From NCBI GenBank assembly GCA_018830585.1, contig JAHJSD010000089.1:1-27170 (forward strand): a stretch of DNA of 27,170 nucleotides, written 5' to 3'. A model generated the notes under the pieces. That model had not been told where the DNA came from and made no database searches. It saw only the letters and a program-made list of their open reading frames with translations. Each line of letters opens with the position of its first letter. The first letter of the stretch is position 1. Positions 1 to 6,862 of this stretch are shown one piece after another. Both the position numbers and the translations under genes were made by a program. This stretch comes from Patescibacteria group bacterium. GTDB taxonomy: Bacteria; Patescibacteriota; Microgenomatia; UBA12405; JAHJSD01.

Positions 1-8
1 ATCTCCGG

Positions 9-109
9 GTTCGCCAAGTCTGCCTGCGAATCATATAATTCCTTAGGTGTCAACCTAACCCACCCCGGGGGTGTGCAAAGCCCCGGGGGTGTGCAAAGGG
101 GTGTGCAAA
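9..109. repeat. Repeat family B, copy 1 (AGGTGTCAACCT / CCCCGGGGG element)
   Basis: The core AGGTGTCAACCTAACCCACC is followed by CCCCGGGGGTGT and then two further reiterations of a GGGGTGTGCAAA unit. The element combines an AGGT..ACCT inverted repeat with a CACCCCGGGGGTG palindrome. About 30 bp upstream of the core (around 11-40) is also shared with copy 2 at 1889-1979. It lies just beyond the stop of the leftward small ORF, so it may act as a transcription end. Other copies are at 12909-12941 and 13661-13720. Confidence 0.8.
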
Positions 110-247
110 CTAAGCGGCTCGAAAACGTTGTTCCTTTGTCATTACTTCGATTCTTGCGACAACCCACCTACCAAGTACCGAGTCATTGTTGCGCTGAAAT
201 TCAGCAAGCATTAACCGCTGTTTTTCGTTTAATCCTGCTCCGGTCAT
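110..247 (-). CDS. Small 45-aa protein coupled to the upstream gene
   Basis: I do not recognise this protein. The minus strand from ATG at 247 reads MTGAGLNEKQRLM and ends TKEQRFRAA before TAG at 110-112. Its ATG overlaps the stop of the preceding gene as ATGA (244-247), the usual sign of translational coupling, and the residue composition (charged, amphipathic, no low complexity) looks like real coding sequence. The C-terminus stops exactly where repeat copy 1 begins, so the gene may have been trimmed by the repeat. It could instead be a chance ORF, but the start-stop overlap and composition argue against that. Confidence 0.5.
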   Translation of the reverse strand: MTGAGLNEKQRLMLAEFQRNNDSVLGRWVVARIEVMTKEQRFRAA

Positions 248-1101
248 TCTTTATTGTTACTCTCTAAGACGTGCTGATACTTTCCTAAATCATCTTCAAA
301 CTTAATACTTTTTAGAGGAATTTTCCTAAATCTAACCGGGTTTCCGTCAATAATTTTAAAGAATTTCGCTTCTCCTCCCGCTTCTTTTTTCATTTTGACT
401 TCAGCCAAGACCCCGTCGCTCACCTCTCCAAAAACCCAAACCCCGTCGCTTATCCGCACAATATTATTATTAGACCGGTAAATCGTTTCTCTGGGAACTA
501 AATCTCCTAAGAAATACCTAAACAGCATAAAAGGGTTAAGAGGGATGACTCTTTTTTCGATACAAAATTTGCTTATCTGCATTTGCCAGAAAAAATTTCT
601 TTTGGAATAGGCAGGATAAATTAACGGGTATGTTTTTTTAAGCTGTAAACGAGGATGCCAGCGGCCTATATTTTTACCTTCCAAGACCCAGTCCCACATC
701 CAAGGAGAGACGTCCTCCAGAGTAACCTCTTTTGTGCTTAGTTCTCTAATTTTCTTAACATCGTCCGAAACGGAAAAAAACCTCACCGGCCTATTAAATT
801 TTTTGGCTAAAGCAACTTCTGCCAAAACTCCATCACTTACTTCGCCAAAAACCCAAAGCTCGTCGGTTCTTTGGATCATAGTATTGTTGGCAATTCTTAC
901 CGAATTCTTATCAACCAAACCGCCCAGGTAATAGTCAAAATTCATAAAAGGGCTTATTGGTACACAGCCTTCCAGAAGAATAAAAGCGCTTACCTGGAAA
1001 CGAAGGTAATAATTCTTTTTAGAAAAGGAGGCAAAAACTATGGTGCTTTTCTGCTGAAGTTTTAAAGATCCATGTTTAAAAACCGATTTGGCGTTACTCA
1101 T
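244..1101 (-). CDS. Tandem-duplicated nucleoside 2-deoxyribosyltransferase-like protein
   Basis: The 285-aa protein contains two copies of one domain, about residues 28-112 and 165-250. Each has a strand-rich start, a (V/I)P(I/L)(S/N)PFM segment, a YxLGxLV segment, and the motif WVFGEVSDGVLAEV (from residues 83 and 222, identical in both copies). The order 'PxNPF ... DxxWVFG..SxGxxAE' is what is seen in DUF4406 / nucleoside 2-deoxyribosyltransferase-fold proteins, where the Asp/Glu residues bind the sugar and attack its C1. That assignment is from motif memory, so the substrate is unknown. There is no signal peptide or membrane segment, so it should be cytoplasmic. No clear ribosome binding site precedes the ATG. 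A promoter lies about 33 nt upstream and the 45-aa ORF is coupled downstream. Confidence 0.75.
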   Translation of the reverse strand: MSNAKSVFKHGSLKLQQKSTIVFASFSKKNYYLRFQVSAFILLEGCVPISPFMNFDYYLGGLVDKNSVRIANNTMIQRTDELWVFGEVSDGVLAEVALAKKFNRPVRFFSVSDDVKKIRELSTKEVTLEDVSPWMWDWVLEGKNIGRWHPRLQLKKTYPLIYPAYSKRNFFWQMQISKFCIEKRVIPLNPFMLFRYFLGDLVPRETIYRSNNNIVRISDGVWVFGEVSDGVLAEVKMKKEAGGEAKFFKIIDGNPVRFRKIPLKSIKFEDDLGKYQHVLESNNKE

Positions 1102-1133
1102 GTTTTAATTAAAATATTAATAACTCTACCGGC

Positions 1134-1162
1134 ATTATTACAACATTTTTCTTACTTGTCAA
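1134..1162 (-). promoter_or_regulatory. Predicted promoter of the 285-aa gene
   Basis: On the minus strand TTGACA (1162-1157) is followed after 17 nt by AATAAT (1139-1134). Transcription would begin about 25 nt before the ATG at 1101. The surrounding 1102-1357 intergenic stretch is otherwise AT-rich and holds this promoter and the divergent one at 1299-1328. Confidence 0.55.
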
Positions 1163-1298
1163 TAGGAGAAGCACTACTTTTGATATGAAACCTCGCGGCA
1201 ATTTAGATAAACTGTGAAAAAAGTTTAGTTGCTACAAAAATTTTGGTAAACAAAATTTCCGGGACTGGCAATTCGGTAATTAAAAACGGCAATTTTCT

Positions 1299-1328
1299 TT
1301 GACAAAAACCGTTAAAATTTGATAGACT
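1299..1328 (+). promoter_or_regulatory. Predicted promoter of the 166-aa gene
   Basis: TTGACA at 1299-1304, an 18-nt spacer, and TAGACT at 1323-1328. The ATG at 1358 lies 29 nt further on with no ribosome binding site. TATAGT at 1332-1337 is an alternative -10 that would shorten the leader. Confidence 0.55.
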
Positions 1329-1357
1329 AAATATAGTTAATTGTTAAAAACCTAAAA

Positions 1358-1858
1358 ATGCCAGGAGAAGCGGCTGATACCGGTATTGCCCAAAGAGGGC
1401 CATCAACAGATCAAAGAATTAAAAAGCAAATCGAACAAGGGAAAGGGGCAAAAGAGACATTACTCAAAAAGTTGGGGTCAAGCCTTCCTGAAAAAGATGT
1501 CTCTTGTGTTCAGAGCTACTTTTCCCTTTTAGAACGGGCAGCTGAGATGAATCCAAACCAACAAACAGAAGCAACGATTGGTGTTGTTACCGCTTTTGCT
1601 ATCCTACTTCAGGATGAAAAAACGACTGAAACTTTAGGCGGATTAATGGCGGATCCAAGTTTTAATTTAGCAAGAACCGCTTTTATGGATGCCGCGGCAA
1701 CTCAGGCAAAAAACGCCGGAGCCAGAAGAAGCATTATTAATGATGCTGTCGAACTGTCAAAAGGAGAAATGCCTGGAGCGACCGACTGGATGAGAAAAAA
1801 AGGGATAAACAGACCAGCGGAGTGGGATGAAATAGGCAGAAAAGGGCGACAACTTTAG
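1358..1858 (+). CDS. Hypothetical soluble 166-aa protein
   Basis: I do not recognise this family. The protein begins MPGEAADTGIAQRGP with a disordered, charged first 45 residues (KKQIEQGKGAKETLLKK), then appears helical: a segment around residues 50-95 (CVQSYFSLLERAAEMNP; TIGVVTAFAILLQDE), and a basic C-terminus ending WDEIGRKGRQL. There is one Cys, no signal peptide and no membrane helix. A good promoter precedes it and repeat copy 2 follows it, then the methyltransferase gene on the same strand. The mix of a charged tail and an alpha-helical core is compatible with many roles, so no function is proposed. Confidence 0.7.
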   Translation: MPGEAADTGIAQRGPSTDQRIKKQIEQGKGAKETLLKKLGSSLPEKDVSCVQSYFSLLERAAEMNPNQQTEATIGVVTAFAILLQDEKTTETLGGLMADPSFNLARTAFMDAAATQAKNAGARRSIINDAVELSKGEMPGATDWMRKKGINRPAEWDEIGRKGRQL

Positions 1859-1888
1859 AAATCAGCAAGGGAAGGAGGGAAATTACAC

Positions 1889-1979
1889 TTCGTTAAGTCT
1901 GCCCACCGATTATATAATTCCTTAGGTGTCCACCTAACCCACCCCGGGGGTGTACAAATACAAACCGGGGGTGTACAAA
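1889..1979. repeat. Repeat family B, copy 2
   Basis: This copy shares with copy 1 both the AAGTCTGCC..ATATAATTCCTTAGG lead-in and the CCACCTAACCCACCCCGGGG core, then carries two GGGGGTGTACAAAT tails. It separates the 166-aa gene from the methyltransferase. The translated upstream extension of the methyltransferase ORF is derived from this repeat, which is why the inner ATG at 1995 is preferred. Confidence 0.8.
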
Positions 1980-1994
1980 TCAAAAATTAGAACC

Positions 1995-3176
1995 ATGTCA
2001 GAAGAAAGCTCGCTGGAGTCAACGGGAGTTTCTCCAGTTACTCCTCCGACGATACAGACAGAAAAGAAGAAAAGGCCGAAAGGGGAAAAAGTTGCTCCCG
2101 TCTCCAGAGTGCCAACTGCAACCGTAGAGGTCGGGGCTGTAAGAAAAGAATTAAGGACAGAACAAAAAATAACCGTTGATTTAGACAACAAAAGCCTATT
2201 CGCCCCACTAGAGGAAGAAATAGGTCAGTACTATGAATGGTTCAGTTCTAATCCCCCTCCAAAAGTGCCCAAAGAAGTTATTTTTCAAGGTGCTGGGACG
2301 GAAACACAGATGCCTTTTATGCACTTGGCAACATGCGCACCAGCATATGTTATCGCCGGAAGATATATAAAACAAATGGGGGAAGTTTTAGGTCGTGCTC
2401 CTAAAGTGCTTGAAGTCGGTTGTGGAACAGGCATTGGCTCCAACTATCTTAAAACCCGAGTTGCTCCAGAGGCTGATATTTCGGGCGTTGATTTTTCTGA
2501 CGAAGCGATTGCCTACGCAAATGAATGTTATGGCAAATCAGGCGTAAAATACATAGCTGAAAGAGCCCAGAGGCTTCCGTTTGAAAACGGAGAATTTGAC
2601 CTCGTTTTCTCAGTCCAAGTGTTAGAGCACATATCAAGGGAAGAGGCCGTTGAGTTTGTTAAAGAAGTAGCAAGGGTGCTTAAAGACGGAGGATTAGTGC
2701 TGGTTTCTACCCCCAACCGCGAACTTTGCCAAGATCTTTATTGTAATAATCCTAATGACGACAGTGATCGGCGCTTAATTCCTTCTCACGAACATGAATA
2801 TTACCTTGATGAATTAAGGACATTATTTGGAAACGCTGTTGAGAATGGATCAAGTTTGTTTGAGGAAATTCGAGTCAATTCCCAAGTAAATTTACCCAAC
2901 AGAAAATTATGGGAATTTGGTTTAACTAAGTTAAGTCCGAGTGAAGGATTTTTAGGAAAACTCAAGAGAAAAGCGTCCAATGTCCCAATAAGATTAATGC
3001 CCTTAGCTCTTCAGCATTTTTTAGGAAGAAGAAGTTGGGAGACCAGAATGAAAGCAACCGGAATTTCATACAAAAAAATTGCTCTGTCCAACGAGTACCA
3101 CCGAGAAACAGATGGAGAGAAAGCTGATAGCTATTTCGTTGTGGCGAGAAAACAAGAATCCTTATCCTTAAAATAA
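1995..3176 (+). CDS. Class I SAM-dependent methyltransferase
   Basis: The 393-aa protein has a low-complexity, Ser/Thr/Pro/Lys-rich N-terminus (about 1-60) and a Methyltransf_11-type domain starting near residue 135. Motif I is VLEVGCGTGIG (residues 138-148), followed by the acidic GVDFSDEAI that contacts the SAM ribose, LPFENGEFDLVFSVQVLEH (motif IV-like) and VLKDGGLVLVSTPN (post-motif). The roughly 150 C-terminal residues are unlike the core and probably define the substrate. Methyltransferases of this type act on small molecules, quinones or sugars; the acceptor cannot be told from sequence. The start at 1995 is chosen because upstream codons lie in repeat copy 2. I see neither a ribosome binding site nor a clear -10 box. 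Confidence 0.85.
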   Translation: MSEESSLESTGVSPVTPPTIQTEKKKRPKGEKVAPVSRVPTATVEVGAVRKELRTEQKITVDLDNKSLFAPLEEEIGQYYEWFSSNPPPKVPKEVIFQGAGTETQMPFMHLATCAPAYVIAGRYIKQMGEVLGRAPKVLEVGCGTGIGSNYLKTRVAPEADISGVDFSDEAIAYANECYGKSGVKYIAERAQRLPFENGEFDLVFSVQVLEHISREEAVEFVKEVARVLKDGGLVLVSTPNRELCQDLYCNNPNDDSDRRLIPSHEHEYYLDELRTLFGNAVENGSSLFEEIRVNSQVNLPNRKLWEFGLTKLSPSEGFLGKLKRKASNVPIRLMPLALQHFLGRRSWETRMKATGISYKKIALSNEYHRETDGEKADSYFVVARKQESLSLK

Positions 3177-3535
3177 ACTACACAGGGGCTTACGATATTT
3201 CCTACCTGCCGGCAGGCAGGTGATCCGCCTTATGCATTCCGATGCGACGTCGGAACGTCGTTTTGTACCGCTTCATCCTCGGACTTACGTTCGAAGTTTT
3301 CGCTCTCTTGAAATAAAGAAATTAAAGGCTAGTTAGTTCCCTCATCTCGACGATCGTTGAAATGAGAGAACGAGGAGGGGTATTTCGGTCCGGCTAAATT
3401 AATAAGAGGGAAGAGGAAGCCGGAAAAGGGTTTTCTTAACTTAGTTGTCAACCCGCCCGCATCGCCAGGCCCGCTTCGACCGCTCGGCGAGGCCACCCCG
3501 GAGGAAGTGTGAAAAACTACTGTCGCGAATCACCT
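3177..3535. repeat. Gene-free stretch of dispersed repeats
   Basis: This stretch holds a family A palindrome (3204-3221, CCTGCCGGCAGG core), a GACGTCGGAACGTC inverted repeat (about 3245-3260), an imperfect CTCAT..ATGAG inverted repeat around 3343-3370, and a GC-rich 'CGCTTCGACCGCTCGGCGAGG' type element (about 3470-3495) that recurs at 4290-4320 and 6286-6310. No coding sequence was seen on either strand. Confidence 0.7.
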
Positions 3536-3841
3536 CTATTTAAATTGAAAATTAAATTGTTTGTTGACCGCTCCCGCAATTCGATAAAGCGTCTCCAGAG
3601 TAACATTCTGTCTGCCACTTTCAATCCTGGCAATAAACTCTCTTTCTACTTTCATTTTTTGGGCCAATTTCTCCTGGGTTAGATTTGCTCCCTGTCTTAG
3701 TTTTCTCAGAGCAATGGCAATTTTCAAATATCTTGCTTTTTTCAAAACCTCTTCTTTTTTAGATTTTGAATAGGATGCGAACAGTTTGTCAAAATCAACA
3801 AGACTACCTTTTCTCAAAGCCTGTTTTATTTTTTTATTCAT
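3536..3841 (-). CDS. XRE-family HTH regulator, HigA-like antitoxin
   Basis: The 101-aa protein has a basic N-terminus and a helix-turn-helix of the Cro/CI type at about residues 40-95: IAIALRKLRQGANLTQEKLAQKMKV is the first half, EREFIARIESGRQNVTLETL contains the recognition helix, and a typical third helix follows (YRIAGAVNKQFNFQF). Such proteins are the antitoxin and autoregulator of HigBA-type modules. The ribosome binding site GGAGGTT lies 9 nt upstream inside the remnant of the toxin gene, and the ATG overlaps the toxin stop (ATGAATAA). The partner toxin is reduced to its last 33 codons, so this antitoxin is probably an orphan. Confidence 0.85.
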   Translation of the reverse strand: MNKKIKQALRKGSLVDFDKLFASYSKSKKEEVLKKARYLKIAIALRKLRQGANLTQEKLAQKMKVEREFIARIESGRQNVTLETLYRIAGAVNKQFNFQFK

Positions 3842-3935
3842 ATTGTTTCAACCTCCCTTTGGCTGTTTTTAAATCTTTTAATGGTGTTTTCCGGGTTTTC
3901 TTCCTAAAAAAATGCAAGATGATAATGAACCAGTT
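3834..3935 (-). pseudogene. HigB/Gp49-like toxin, C-terminal remnant
   Basis: The reading frame that ends by overlapping the antitoxin start encodes 33 residues, including FFRKKTRKTPLKDLKTAKGR and ending LKQYE. This matches the conserved end of HigB/Gp49 (DUF891) mRNA interferases, which typically end K(K)T(R/Q)KTP..E/D...A..R...Y. A stop codon at 3936-3938 and then an array of dispersed repeats replace the rest of the toxin. Toxin-first order and the start-stop overlap are normal for higBA, so this was once a full module. Confidence 0.7.
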
Positions 3936-4478
3936 TCAAAACTATCTATTGTTGTCATCCTAAACTTGTCATACCCTTCCGAAGCTCAAAGAGCGAAGGA
4001 GGGATTCAGGATCTACATTGTCATTCTGAACTTTTACCGTCATCCTGAACTTTTACCCCGTCGCATGATTGGGGTGATTCAGGATCTGGGTAGATTCCGG
4101 GTCAAGCCCGGAATAACAATAGAGTCCCGGGTCACGACAGTCATACGACGTCGCGCGGCGACAGCCATGCGGCATCGCATGGATCCCGGAATGACGACGA
4201 GATAAGGTTTTGAGACAAGTTTAATGTAATCTCTATCAATATAAGCATAAAGTCCTCGGCATTCGCCCTCTCCCTCCGTAGCCCCGCCTGCTCGCCTCGC
4301 TGAGCGGTCGAAGCGGGCCAGCAAGCAGATCCTCTTTTAGGGGGCAGTTGTCTGGAGACTAGGGGATTCTTCGCTACACCCTGTACCGTCTGGTACAGGG
4401 TTCCGCTCAGAATGACGAGAAAAGGGTTTTTCCTTTGATAACATCGGTTTTTGCTTCCTCGGAATAAACCACCAGCAT
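3936..4478. repeat. Array of dispersed TCATTCTGAAC / CCCGGAATGAC repeats
   Basis: No gene was found. The stretch is a patchwork: several TGTCATCCTGAACTT units (3954-4060), CCGGGTCAAGCCCGGAATAAC (4098-4120), GGATCCCGGAATGACGACG (4180-4200), a CGCTTCGACCGCTCAGCGAGG-type block (about 4290-4320) and the palindrome CCCTGTACCGTCTGGTACAG (4379-4400, family F). Some of these families recur elsewhere in the window. They look like the short mobile or hitch-hiking repeats common in Microgenomates-type genomes. Confidence 0.7.
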
Positions 4479-5603
4479 TTACCCTTGCTCCCTTATCTTT
4501 TCCATCAAGATAGAGTAAAACCTCAGGTTGTGGATAGTGGCCAGGCGGCCGGCGGTCATTTCGTTAATTCTAAAAAGGTGGGCCAGGTATGCCCGGCTAT
4601 AGCGGGAGCAAAGCAAACAGTCGCAGGCCTTGCTAACCGGACCGCGGTCGGCATAGTATTTTTCTTTGTCAGGAGTATAAAAAGAGTAAAATTTGGTGTT
4701 TGCCTGCCTGCCGGCAGGCAGGTTAATATCAATTGACTCAATTGAGTCGGCATCAAAAATATAAAGCCTTTTATGCCGGGCATCCCGGGTGGGCAAAACA
4801 CAATCAAAAATCTGATAGCCCAATTTGGTACAGGTGACAATTTCCTCCGGTTTACCGATACCTAAACCGTATAAAAAGCTGTTTTTAGGAGTATTGTCGG
4901 CAATCACTTTGGCAGAATCATAATCAAACCGGCCGTCGTCTTTTATCGGCCAGCCGCCGAAACCGTAACCGTCAAAGCCTATTTCAGCCAAACGCTGAGC
5001 GCAGTCTTTGCGCAAGACCAAGTGTTTGCCCCCCTGAACTACGGCAACAAGATAAGGCCGGTCTTTTTTCTTTAAACCCCGCTGGCGGCAGAGTTTTTCA
5101 AACTCATCTTTAGACTTTTTGGCCCAGAGAATGGTTCTTTCGACCGTTTCTTTGGCTTTGTCGAAATCCGCCGATGGCGGAGTGAAATCGTCCAAAACAA
5201 CCGCCAAGTCTGTTTTAAGCTCTAACTGAAACTTAATCGAATCTTCCGGAGAAAAAATTTCCTTTTTCTTGCCGGTATTTTTAAAAACTATACCCCGGTC
5301 CTCAATCACCCCTTTAACCACGCCTCTTTTTATCAAAGACATTACTTGGAACCCGCCGGAATCGGAAATAGTTCCGCCATTCCAGGACATAAAACTACCG
5401 ATTCCTTTGTGGTTTTTTATCACTCGGCGGCCTAATTGGTAATAAAGATGGTAAGTGTTTACCAAAATACCCGGAGTTTTGGTGTTTTCGATATCAGCAG
5501 AGTCCAATGTTTTAATTACTCCGCGGGTAGCGTCAGGAAAAAAGAGAGGCAAAGGCAGTCTTTTACCGCTTAAGGTTTTAAAATATTTTTTCCGAATGGT
5601 CAT
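4479..5603 (-). CDS. tgt: tRNA-guanine transglycosylase-like protein (divergent)
   Basis: TGT swaps guanine 34 of GUN-anticodon tRNAs for preQ1/queuine. The 374-aa protein has the family signatures: SDSGGFQ (Asp81), FDCVLPTR with the nucleophile Asp267, and a zinc site Cys327-x-Cys329-xx-Cys332 ... His358. It is slightly shorter than the usual ~375-385. Two points differ from standard enzymes: the usual GGLAVGE-type base-binding segment reads GFGGWPIKDDG (214-224), and the N-terminal 'PVGTxG' reads PDATRG (23-28). An LPAGRQA peptide (295-301) is encoded by an inserted family A palindrome. The ATG is 8 nt after TATAAT, so the mRNA is probably leaderless. No preQ1 biosynthesis genes are in the window. 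Confidence 0.85.
   Translation of the reverse strand: MTIRKKYFKTLSGKRLPLPLFFPDATRGVIKTLDSADIENTKTPGILVNTYHLYYQLGRRVIKNHKGIGSFMSWNGGTISDSGGFQVMSLIKRGVVKGVIEDRGIVFKNTGKKKEIFSPEDSIKFQLELKTDLAVVLDDFTPPSADFDKAKETVERTILWAKKSKDEFEKLCRQRGLKKKDRPYLVAVVQGGKHLVLRKDCAQRLAEIGFDGYGFGGWPIKDDGRFDYDSAKVIADNTPKNSFLYGLGIGKPEEIVTCTKLGYQIFDCVLPTRDARHKRLYIFDADSIESIDINLPAGRQANTKFYSFYTPDKEKYYADRGPVSKACDCLLCSRYSRAYLAHLFRINEMTAGRLATIHNLRFYSILMEKIREQG
4703..4722. repeat. Family A palindrome inside tgt
   Basis: CCTGCCTGCCGGCAGGCAGG, a perfect palindrome, read in frame on the minus strand as LPAGRQ. It falls between the catalytic loop and the zinc site of the TGT protein, where an insertion could be tolerated. Confidence 0.9.
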
Positions 5604-6011
5604 TGGAAATGATTATAACAGCAAAGAAACTTCCGAGTACTAACCCGAAAGGGGAGATTGGGGAAATCGGGGAGATTAAGGAAAGAAAAGAAAAGAAATA
5701 AAGGAAATTAAAGGAGCTTAGAGGAATTTAAATCGGGACAGATCTCCGAAAAATCAAAAACCGTGGCTCAGCTGGGCGAGAAAATGTGCATCTGTCTGAA
5801 ACGATTGATATAATATAGGCAGAAAACTAAAAGCGAAGAGTGAAAAAGTAAAAACAACAGGAAAAAGGTAAAAACGGAAGAAGGGAGACGGATCTATAAA
5901 CTGGTTCCTTTTAACTTTTCATATTAGCTGTTAGTTTTATTGTTGGGTCTGTACCATTTGCCATTGATTAAAATGGTAAATACTTAATGGTAAATGAACA
6001 AATAATGAGAG
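5604..6011. other. Gene-free purine-rich stretch
   Basis: It contains a GA-rich run (about 5645-5730), a TGaTATAAT extended -10-like box at 5806-5814 that could start transcription toward tRNA-Ala about 200 nt away, and runs of AAAGTGAAAAAGTAAAAA-type sequence that recur in other intergenic stretches (6940-6970, 9470-9490). No coding sequence was seen. Confidence 0.5.
5612..5617 (-). promoter_or_regulatory. Extended -10 box of tgt
   Basis: TATAAT preceded by TGT on the minus strand (TGn extended -10). The A of the ATG is 9 nt after the last base of the box, so initiation would produce a leaderless or nearly leaderless transcript. Confidence 0.65.
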
Positions 6012-6085
6012 GGGCCTGTAGCTCAGTTGGCTAGAGCATTCGATTTGCATTCGAAAGGTCAGCGGTTCGAATCCGCTCAGGTCCA
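6012..6085 (+). tRNA. tRNA-Ala (anticodon UGC)
   Basis: All arms fold: acceptor GGGCCTG/CAGGTCC, D stem GCTC/GAGC, anticodon stem TTCGA/TCGAA with loop TTTGCAT (anticodon TGC at loop positions 3-5), T stem AGCGG/CCGCT with loop TTCGAAT, discriminator A. The acceptor contains the G3-U70 wobble pair that is the identity mark of tRNA-Ala. Only CC of the CCA end is present in the gene (followed by G), so CCA must be completed enzymatically. Confidence 0.95.
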
Positions 6086-6087
6086 CC

Positions 6088-6406
6088 GGCCTTGCGTAAA
6101 ACGCAAGGAATTTTCAATCCCAAAGGGACCCCTTTTGGGTTTCCAATTTTCAAATATTCCAAATTCCGAAGGAATCCCGTTGGGACAAATCCCAAATTTC
6201 AATTTTTCAATATCCAAACTATCACGAAGGGATCTGTCTATAACATTGATTATTTGAATTTAGAGATTATTTAGCCTGCCTACCGGCCCGCTTCGACCGC
6301 TTCAGCGAGGCGAGCAGGCAGGAGTTTTGATATTCGGATTTCGAGTTTTTCGTGGTTCCAGGCAGGGTAACCCTGCCTGCCAACGAGCAAGGATACAGAC
6401 TCCCGG
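6088..6406. repeat. Repeat-filled spacer between two tRNA genes
   Basis: After the hairpin come units of the 'AATTTTCAATCCC / CAAATTCCAAATTCC' type (6110-6220), of the same style as the AT-rich blocks inside the 16S variable loops, then a CCTGCCTACCGG...CGAGCAGGCAGG composite (6274-6323) and the palindrome GGCAGGGTAACCCTGCC (6361-6377). No coding sequence was seen. Confidence 0.6.
6089..6114 (+). terminator. Hairpin after tRNA-Ala
   Basis: CCTTGCGT-AAA-ACGCAAGG stem-loop directly after the tRNA, followed by AATTTTC. It resembles an intrinsic terminator with a weak U-tract; it could also be a 3' processing structure. Confidence 0.45.
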
Positions 6407-6478
6407 TGGCGGCGGGTGGACTTGAACCACCGGCCTTCGTCTTATGAAAACGCTGCTCTGCCACTGAGCTACGCCGCC
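6407..6478 (-). tRNA. tRNA with CAU anticodon (elongator Met or Ile2)
   Basis: Minus strand: acceptor GGCGGCG/CGCCGCC, D stem GCTC/GAGC, anticodon loop TTCATAA (anticodon CAT), T stem GGTGG/CCACC with loop TTCAAGT, discriminator A. It lacks the three G-C pairs in the anticodon stem and the unpaired position 1-72 that mark bacterial initiators, so it is an elongator tRNA-Met or the lysidine-modified tRNA-Ile. The anticodon stem has an imperfect outer pair (G-A at 27-43), giving four good pairs. Confidence 0.85.
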
Positions 6479-6573
6479 TTTAAAAAACTCTAACACGAGA
6501 TTTTAACCTTTCCTTCGAGGCATTGCAAACACAGAACCACTGGTTTCGACACTTGAAAAAAGAGCGTTGATGC

Positions 6574-6579
6574 TATAAT
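6574..6579 (+). promoter_or_regulatory. Extended -10 of the truncated PP-loop gene
   Basis: TGcTATAAT with the ATG at 6589, 9 nt beyond the box. A TTGAAA at 6553-6558 gives a short 15-nt spacer. The promoter survives although the gene behind it is broken. Confidence 0.5.
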
Positions 6580-6588
6580 TCCGTAGGA

Positions 6589-6723
6589 ATGAAAAAAGCT
6601 CTGATTTTAATGTCCAGAGGCTTGGACTCCAACCTGGCCATCTATTTGATTAAAAAACAAAGGGTCAAGTCAAGGCTATTTAAAAAGAAGGTTAAAATAT
6701 TATTTAGAGAGCATAGGTTTTGA
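6589..6723 (+). pseudogene. Truncated duplicate of the PP-loop tRNA-thiolase N-terminus
   Basis: The 44-codon frame begins MKKALILMSRGLDSNLAIYL, closely parallel to MSKKALVLLSGGLDSSLAAY at the start of the 7072 gene, and continues IKKQRVKS like IKKQGIKV. After about 30 residues the similarity ends and a stop follows. The PP-loop SGGLDS has become SRGLDS, which would damage ATP binding. The copy keeps its own -10 box and leaderless spacing, so promoter and gene start were duplicated together. It is best read as a decayed partial duplication. Confidence 0.75.
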
Positions 6724-6737
6724 TTCCGGGTAGGGTA

Positions 6738-6779
6738 GCCCTGCCTGCCGGTTTACCCGCCGGCAGGAGGGCAGGCAGG
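6738..6779. repeat. Long composite palindrome (family A long form, copy 1)
   Basis: CCCTGCCTGCCGGTTTACCC is followed by GCCGGCAGGAGGGCAGGCAG, giving nested inverted repeats. An almost identical copy is at 13980-14021. It sits between the broken PP-loop gene and the damaged tRNA-like gene. Confidence 0.8.
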
Positions 6780-6862
6780 TCAGCTTGGGCCAGAGGCCCA
6801 TCGTCCTCTGGACGAGGTTATCCGCCGAAAGTTACACATTTAGGCGGACCCGTCAAAATGCA

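Noticed and set aside
3936..4478. CRISPR array
   Set aside because: Units are of different families, unequal spacing and palindromic; there are no regular repeats with unique spacers and no cas genes.
5761..5780. tRNA-like CCGTGGCTCAGCTGGGCGAG
   Set aside because: It resembles a tRNA 5' half but no anticodon or T arm follows.
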